Assembly (NCBI GenBank): GCA_023390905.1
Contig: JAEWBY010000055.1
Location: 1 to 64,000 of the forward strand
Direction: 5' to 3'
Length of the DNA stretch: 64,000 bases
Source: Pseudomonadota bacterium
Lineage (GTDB): Bacteria > Pseudomonadota > Gammaproteobacteria > Xanthomonadales > Xanthomonadaceae
The notes beneath the pieces were generated by a model, which saw only the letters and a list, made by a program, of their open reading frames with translations, had not been told where the DNA came from and searched no databases. The position numbers were made by a program, and so were the translations under genes. Shown in pieces: positions 59,700 to 64,000 of this stretch (positions are counted from its first letter, which is position 1; each line of letters opens with the position of its first letter).

Positions 59700-60905
59700 A
59701 TGAACCTGTCCCGTTTCCACGCGCACCCCGCGCGACGAATCCTTGCTTTCAGCGCCATCGGACTGCTGTCGCTGGCCGTGCTCACCGCATGCAGCGGCGG
59801 CCAGGCCAGCGAAGCCGGCGCACCGCCGCCGCCGGAGGTCAGCGTCGCCAAGGTGCTGGTCAAGCCGGTCAGCCAGTGGGACGAATTCAGCGGCCGCGTG
59901 GAGGCCGTTGAAAGCGTCGATCTGCGCCCGCGCGTGTCCGGCTACATCGAGCACGTCAACTACACCGAAGGCCAGGAAGTGAAGAAGGGCGATGTGCTCT
60001 TCACCATCGACGCGCGCAGCTATCGCGCCGAACTGGCGCGTGCGCAGGCCGATCTGGCGCGCGCCCGCGCGCAGGCCGAACTCGGTCGCAGTGAAGCCGC
60101 GCGCGCGCACAAGCTGTCCGAAATCCAGGCCATCTCGACCGAGGAATACGAGCAGCGCCGTTCCGCTTCGGCGCAGGCGCAGGCCAACGTGGCGGCCGCG
60201 CAGGCGGCGGTCGAGGCCGCGCGCCTGAATCTGGAATGGACGCAGGTGCGTGCGCCGATCAACGGTCGCGCCGGCCGCGCGCTGGTCACCGCCGGCAACC
60301 TGGTCTCGGCGGGCGATGCCGCGAGCGTGCTGACCACGCTGGTATCGCTGGACAAGGTGCACGTGCACTTCGATGCCGATGAACAGACGTTCCTGCGGTA
60401 TGCGCAGATGGCGCGCAAGGGCGAACGTCCGAGCGAGCGCGACGGCAAGGTGCCGGTGCAGATCGGACTGGCCGATGAGAACGGCTTCCCGCACGAAGGC
60501 GTGGTCGACTTCCTCGACAACCAGGTCGAGCGCAGCACCGGCACCATCCGCGCGCGAGCGCTGCTCGACAACCGCGATCGCCTGTTCACGCCGGGCCTGT
60601 ATGCACGCGTGCGCGTGCTCGGCAGCGGCCAGTTCCAGGCCACGCTGATCGACGACAAGGCCGTGCTCACCGATCAGGATCGCAAGTACGTGTACGTGGT
60701 CGATGACAAGGGTACGGCGCAGCGACGCGATGTGCAGCTCGGTCGCAACGCAGCGGGACTGCGCATCGTGCAGAGCGGACTGAAGCCGACCGACAAGGTG
60801 ATCGTGGGCGGCGTGCAGAAGGTGTTCTTCCCGGGCATGCCCGTGCAGGCCAGGACCGTGGCCATGGGCGCGGACACCGTCGCCAGAACCGTCGCGCTGA
60901 AATGA
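59700..60905 (+). CDS. RND efflux periplasmic adaptor (membrane-fusion lipoprotein)
   Basis: 401 residues. Lipoprotein signal with lipobox LTAC (about residue 31) and Ser at +2, inner-membrane anchored adaptor of MexA/MexE type. Biotinyl-lipoyl domain (DLRPRVSGYIEHVNYTEGQEVKKGDVLFTID), an alpha-helical hairpin with an Ala/Arg/Gln-rich coil, then VRAPINGRAGRALVTAGNLVSAGD. It bridges the RND pump to an outer-membrane channel. The RND gene follows after 121 bp; the outer-membrane factor must lie outside the window. Confidence 0.94.
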   Translation: MNLSRFHAHPARRILAFSAIGLLSLAVLTACSGGQASEAGAPPPPEVSVAKVLVKPVSQWDEFSGRVEAVESVDLRPRVSGYIEHVNYTEGQEVKKGDVLFTIDARSYRAELARAQADLARARAQAELGRSEAARAHKLSEIQAISTEEYEQRRSASAQAQANVAAAQAAVEAARLNLEWTQVRAPINGRAGRALVTAGNLVSAGDAASVLTTLVSLDKVHVHFDADEQTFLRYAQMARKGERPSERDGKVPVQIGLADENGFPHEGVVDFLDNQVERSTGTIRARALLDNRDRLFTPGLYARVRVLGSGQFQATLIDDKAVLTDQDRKYVYVVDDKGTAQRRDVQLGRNAAGLRIVQSGLKPTDKVIVGGVQKVFFPGMPVQARTVAMGADTVARTVALK

Positions 60906-61026
60906 TCTAGCGCTCGCCGCTTCACCTTGCAGTTGCATCGTCCCCGCATGCACGTGCGGGGCGCCACCTCTTTCCTGCAGGCAGGAAGGACCGCGGATCC
61001 TTTTTCCTCTTTCACGGATTCCACCC

Positions 61027-64000
61027 ATGGACTTTTCCAAATTCTTCATCGACCGGCCGATCTTCGCCGCGGTGCTGTCGATCGTGATCTTCGCCGCCGG
61101 CCTGATCTCGATCCCGCTGCTGCCGATCGGCGAATACCCCGAAGTGGTGCCGCCTTCGGTGGTGGTGCGCACGGTGTATCCGGGCGCCAATCCCAAGGTC
61201 ATCGCCGAAACCGTCGCCACGCCGCTGGAAGAATCCATCCGCGGCGTCGAAGGGCTGATGTACGTCAAATCCGTCGCCAGTTCCGACGGCGTGCTGTCCA
61301 CCACGGTGACCTTCCAGCCGGACGTGGATGCAGACGAGGCCACGGTGCGCGTGCAGAACCGCGTGAGTCAGGCGCTGGCACGACTGCCCGAGGACGTGCG
61401 CCGGCAGGGCGTGACCACGCAGAAGCAGTCGCCGGTGTTCCTGATGGTGGTGCACCTGACCTCGCCCGATGGCAAGTACGACACGCTGTACCTGCGCAAC
61501 TACCTGCGCCTGCACATCAAGGATCAGCTGGCGAGCATTCCCGGCGTGGGCGAGGCGCAACCGTTCGGCGGCGGCGACTACGCGATGCGCCTGTGGCTGG
61601 ATCCGGACAAGATCGCTTCGCGCGGCATGACCGCGGGCGATGTACTGCGCGCGGTGCGCGAGCAGAACATCCAGGTGTCGGCCGGCCAGCTCGGCGCCGA
61701 ACCGATGCCCAACGGCTCGCAGTTCCTCACCCCGATCAACGCGCGCGGACGTCTGGAGACGCCGGAGGAATTCGGCAACATCGTGCTCAAGGGCGGCGAC
61801 AGCGGCGAAGTCGTGCGACTGTCGGACGTGGCGCGCATCGAACTGGCCGCCGGCGACTACACCATGCGCGCGCGGCTGGATGGCCAGAACGCGGCGGCGA
61901 TCGGCATCTTCCAGGCGCCCGGCGCCAATGCGCTGCAGATCCGCGATGAAGTGATCCGCCGCATGGACGAGGCGGCCAAGCGGTTCCCGCCCGGCGTGGA
62001 ATACAAGTCGATCTACGACACCACCGTGTTCGTGCGCGATTCGATCAAGTCGGTCGTCACCACGCTGCTGGAAGCCACGCTGCTGGTGGTGCTGGTGGTG
62101 ATCCTGTTCCTGCAGACCTGGCGCGCATCGATCATTCCGCTGATCGCGGTGCCGGTGTCGGTGGTCGGCACGTTCGCCGCGCTGCACCTGCTGGGCTTCT
62201 CGATCAACACGCTGACGCTGTTCGGGCTGGTGCTGGCGATCGGCATCGTGGTGGATGACGCCATCGTGGTGGTGGAGAACGTCGAACGCCATATCGAGGA
62301 TGGGCATACGCCGCTGGAAGCGGCGCACCTGGCGATGAAGGAAGTCTCCGGGCCGATCATCGCGATCGCGCTGGTGCTGTGCGCGGTGTTCGTGCCGATG
62401 GCGTTCCTGTCCGGCGTGACCGGCCAGTTCTACAAGCAGTTCGCCGTCACCATCGCGATCTCGACGGTGATCTCGGCGATCAATTCGCTGACGCTGTCGC
62501 CGGCGCTGGCCGCGCGCCTGCTCAAGCCACACGGCGCGCCCAAGGACGCGCTGAGCCGTGCGATCGAACGAGGCTTCGGCTGGATCTTCCGTCCGTTCAA
62601 TCGGTTCTTCGGCACCAGCGCCGAGCGCTACCAGAACAGCGTCGGCAAGGTGCTCGGCCGCCGTGGCGCGGTGTTCGTGCTGTACGCCGGCCTGCTGCTG
62701 GCGACCGGGCTGATGTTCCAGCTCGTGCCGCGCGGCTTCGTGCCGGTGCAGGACAAGAGCTACCTGATTGCCGGCATCAAGATGCCGGAAGGATCCTCGA
62801 TCGAACGCACCGACGCCGCGCTGAAGAAGATCGGCGAGATCGCCATGTCGATCGACGGCGTGCAGAACGATGTCGCCTTCCCCGGCCTGAATCCGCTGCA
62901 GTTCAGCAACACGCCGAACTATGGCGTGACCTTCATCAACCTCAAGCCGTTCGGCCAGCGCACGCGCAGCGCCGAGGAAATCAACGCCGAACTGAGCCAG
63001 AAGATCGCCGGGATCCAGGAAGGCTTCGCCTTCTCGCTGCAACCCCCGCCGATCCAGGGACTGGGCAATGGCTCGGGCTATTCGCTCTACATCGAGGATC
63101 GCGGCAATCTCGGCTACGGCGCATTGCAGAGTGCGGTGCAGGCGTTCCAGGGCGCGGGCGCGCAGACGCCGGGTCTGGGCTTCCCCAACACCAGCTACCA
63201 GGCCAACGTGCCGCAGCTCGATGCCGAGGTCGATCGCGTCAAGGCCAAGGCGCAGGGCGTGCCGCTGACCGAGTTGTTCGACACCCTGCAGACCTATCTC
63301 GGCTCGGCCTACGTCAACGACTTCAACATGTTTGGCCGCACCTGGCAGGTGATTGCGCAGGCCGATGGTTCGTTCCGCGACAACGTCGAGGACATCGCCA
63401 ACCTGCGCACGCGCAATGATCGCGGCGAGATGGTGCCGATTGGTTCGATGGTGAAGGTCACCGAGACCTTCGGCCCGGATCCGGTGATCCGCTACAACGG
63501 CTATCCGGCCGCCGACATCCTCGGCGAGGCCGATCCGGCGTTGCTGTCTTCGGCGCAGGCGATGGTGAAGCTGGAAGAACTTGCGCAGAAGGTGCTGCCC
63601 AACGGCATGGAGATCGAATGGACCGATCTGAGCTACCAGCAGGCCACGCAGGGCAAGGCCGCGCTGGTGGTGTTCCCGCTGGCGGTGCTGCTGGCCTTCC
63701 TGGTGCTGGCCGCGCTGTATGAAAGCTGGACGCTGCCGCTGGCGGTGATCCTGATCGTGCCGATGTGCATGCTGTCGGCGCTGCTTGGCGTGTGGCTGAC
63801 CGGCGACAACAACGTGTTCGTGCAGGTGGGCCTGGTGGTGCTGATGGGCTTGGCGTGCAAGAACGCGATCCTGATCGTCGAATTCGCGCGCGAACTGGAA
63901 ATGCAGGGCAAGGGCATCGTCGAAGCCGCGCTGGAAGCCTGCCGCCTGCGCCTGCGTCCGATCGTGATGACCTCGATCGCCTTCATTGCCGGCACGGTGC
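61027..64000 (+). CDS. RND multidrug efflux transporter, HAE1 family (3' end outside window)
   Basis: Proton-driven inner-membrane pump of the AcrB/MexF family; 991 codons visible and the frame is open at the right edge, so about 60-70 residues are missing. MDFSKFFIDRPIFAAVLSIVIFAAG is the first helix; VVPPSVVVRTVYPGANPKVIAETV belongs to the porter domain; GLVLAIGIVVDDAIVVVENVERH is TM4 with the two proton-relay Asp; GPIIAIALVLCAVFVPMAFLSG follows; GLACKNAILIVEFARE contains the TM10 Lys. Relation to MexF-type pumps is suggested by FFIDRPIF and by the neighbourhood. Substrates unknown. Confidence 0.95.
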   Translation, partial: MDFSKFFIDRPIFAAVLSIVIFAAGLISIPLLPIGEYPEVVPPSVVVRTVYPGANPKVIAETVATPLEESIRGVEGLMYVKSVASSDGVLSTTVTFQPDVDADEATVRVQNRVSQALARLPEDVRRQGVTTQKQSPVFLMVVHLTSPDGKYDTLYLRNYLRLHIKDQLASIPGVGEAQPFGGGDYAMRLWLDPDKIASRGMTAGDVLRAVREQNIQVSAGQLGAEPMPNGSQFLTPINARGRLETPEEFGNIVLKGGDSGEVVRLSDVARIELAAGDYTMRARLDGQNAAAIGIFQAPGANALQIRDEVIRRMDEAAKRFPPGVEYKSIYDTTVFVRDSIKSVVTTLLEATLLVVLVVILFLQTWRASIIPLIAVPVSVVGTFAALHLLGFSINTLTLFGLVLAIGIVVDDAIVVVENVERHIEDGHTPLEAAHLAMKEVSGPIIAIALVLCAVFVPMAFLSGVTGQFYKQFAVTIAISTVISAINSLTLSPALAARLLKPHGAPKDALSRAIERGFGWIFRPFNRFFGTSAERYQNSVGKVLGRRGAVFVLYAGLLLATGLMFQLVPRGFVPVQDKSYLIAGIKMPEGSSIERTDAALKKIGEIAMSIDGVQNDVAFPGLNPLQFSNTPNYGVTFINLKPFGQRTRSAEEINAELSQKIAGIQEGFAFSLQPPPIQGLGNGSGYSLYIEDRGNLGYGALQSAVQAFQGAGAQTPGLGFPNTSYQANVPQLDAEVDRVKAKAQGVPLTELFDTLQTYLGSAYVNDFNMFGRTWQVIAQADGSFRDNVEDIANLRTRNDRGEMVPIGSMVKVTETFGPDPVIRYNGYPAADILGEADPALLSSAQAMVKLEELAQKVLPNGMEIEWTDLSYQQATQGKAALVVFPLAVLLAFLVLAALYESWTLPLAVILIVPMCMLSALLGVWLTGDNNVFVQVGLVVLMGLACKNAILIVEFARELEMQGKGIVEAALEACRLRLRPIVMTSIAFIAGTV

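Noticed and set aside
61012..63042. Open frame of 676 codons on the minus strand inside the RND gene
   Set aside because: Antisense to well-conserved RND motifs; biased composition (His, Arg, Asp).

Overview
The window looks like chromosomal DNA of a high-GC gammaproteobacterium of the Xanthomonadales, most likely the family Xanthomonadaceae/Lysobacteraceae. I infer this from gene order and gene types, not from a database search. Pointers are pilMN divergent from mrcA, gmk-rpoZ-spoT with yicC divergent from rph, zapA followed by 6S RNA and ygfA, a short adenylate kinase, a PPi-type phosphofructokinase beside an H+-pyrophosphatase, and a DedA-PAP2-LssY fusion. I saw no prophage, insertion sequence, CRISPR array or tRNA gene. 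Most of the window is ordinary core genome.

Layout. 1-5 kb: start of the type IV pilus operon (pilM, pilN running off the left edge), divergent mrcA, and an unrecognised conserved-looking gene. 5-10 kb: gltA, rpmE2 (zinc-free L31), a nucleoside hydrolase and recG. 10.3-16.3 kb: an accessory locus with two lipoproteins (right-handed beta-helix and diheme cytochrome c) and a TonB-dependent receptor in one operon, divergent from an AraC-family regulator. 16.5-24.6 kb: ridA, spoT, rpoZ, gmk and yicC leftward; rph, a VOC protein, rdgB and hemW rightward. 24.7-33.1 kb: DUF1631 plus PilZ pair, pepQ, pepP with ygfB, and a GGDEF-EAL protein. 33.2-40.3 kb: zapA, 6S RNA, a strongly structured 131-nt element, ygfA, EVE, rpiA, DUF192, SirB1-like, rubredoxin, thiE, hemL and a HAD hydrolase. 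40.5-44.6 kb: argD and a tightly packed five-gene leftward cluster (SDR, HIT, DoxX, glyoxalase, isochorismatase-fold). 45-51 kb: the DedA-PAP2-LssY membrane protein, a LON-domain protein, mpl and a secreted GH5 cellulase. 51-56.3 kb: adk, PPi-phosphofructokinase and an H+-pyrophosphatase with an added OmpA-like domain. 57-64 kb: a LysR regulator divergent from a small-ORF/SDR-like/RND efflux operon that runs off the right edge.

The main structure not explained by genes is a set of five intergenic arrays of degenerate 7-bp repeats (consensus GGNARYC). In each, a direct block is followed, after a unique spacer, by a block in inverted orientation, so each array can fold back on itself. The second is a perfect 25-bp inverted repeat with internal helices and a T-tract just downstream of 6S RNA, which looks like an uncharacterised structured RNA or a small inverted-repeat element. 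The third is the receptor/beta-helix/diheme locus, a lipoprotein pair whose function I believe to be unknown. The fourth is the pyrophosphatase-OmpA fusion inside a pyrophosphate-metabolism neighbourhood.
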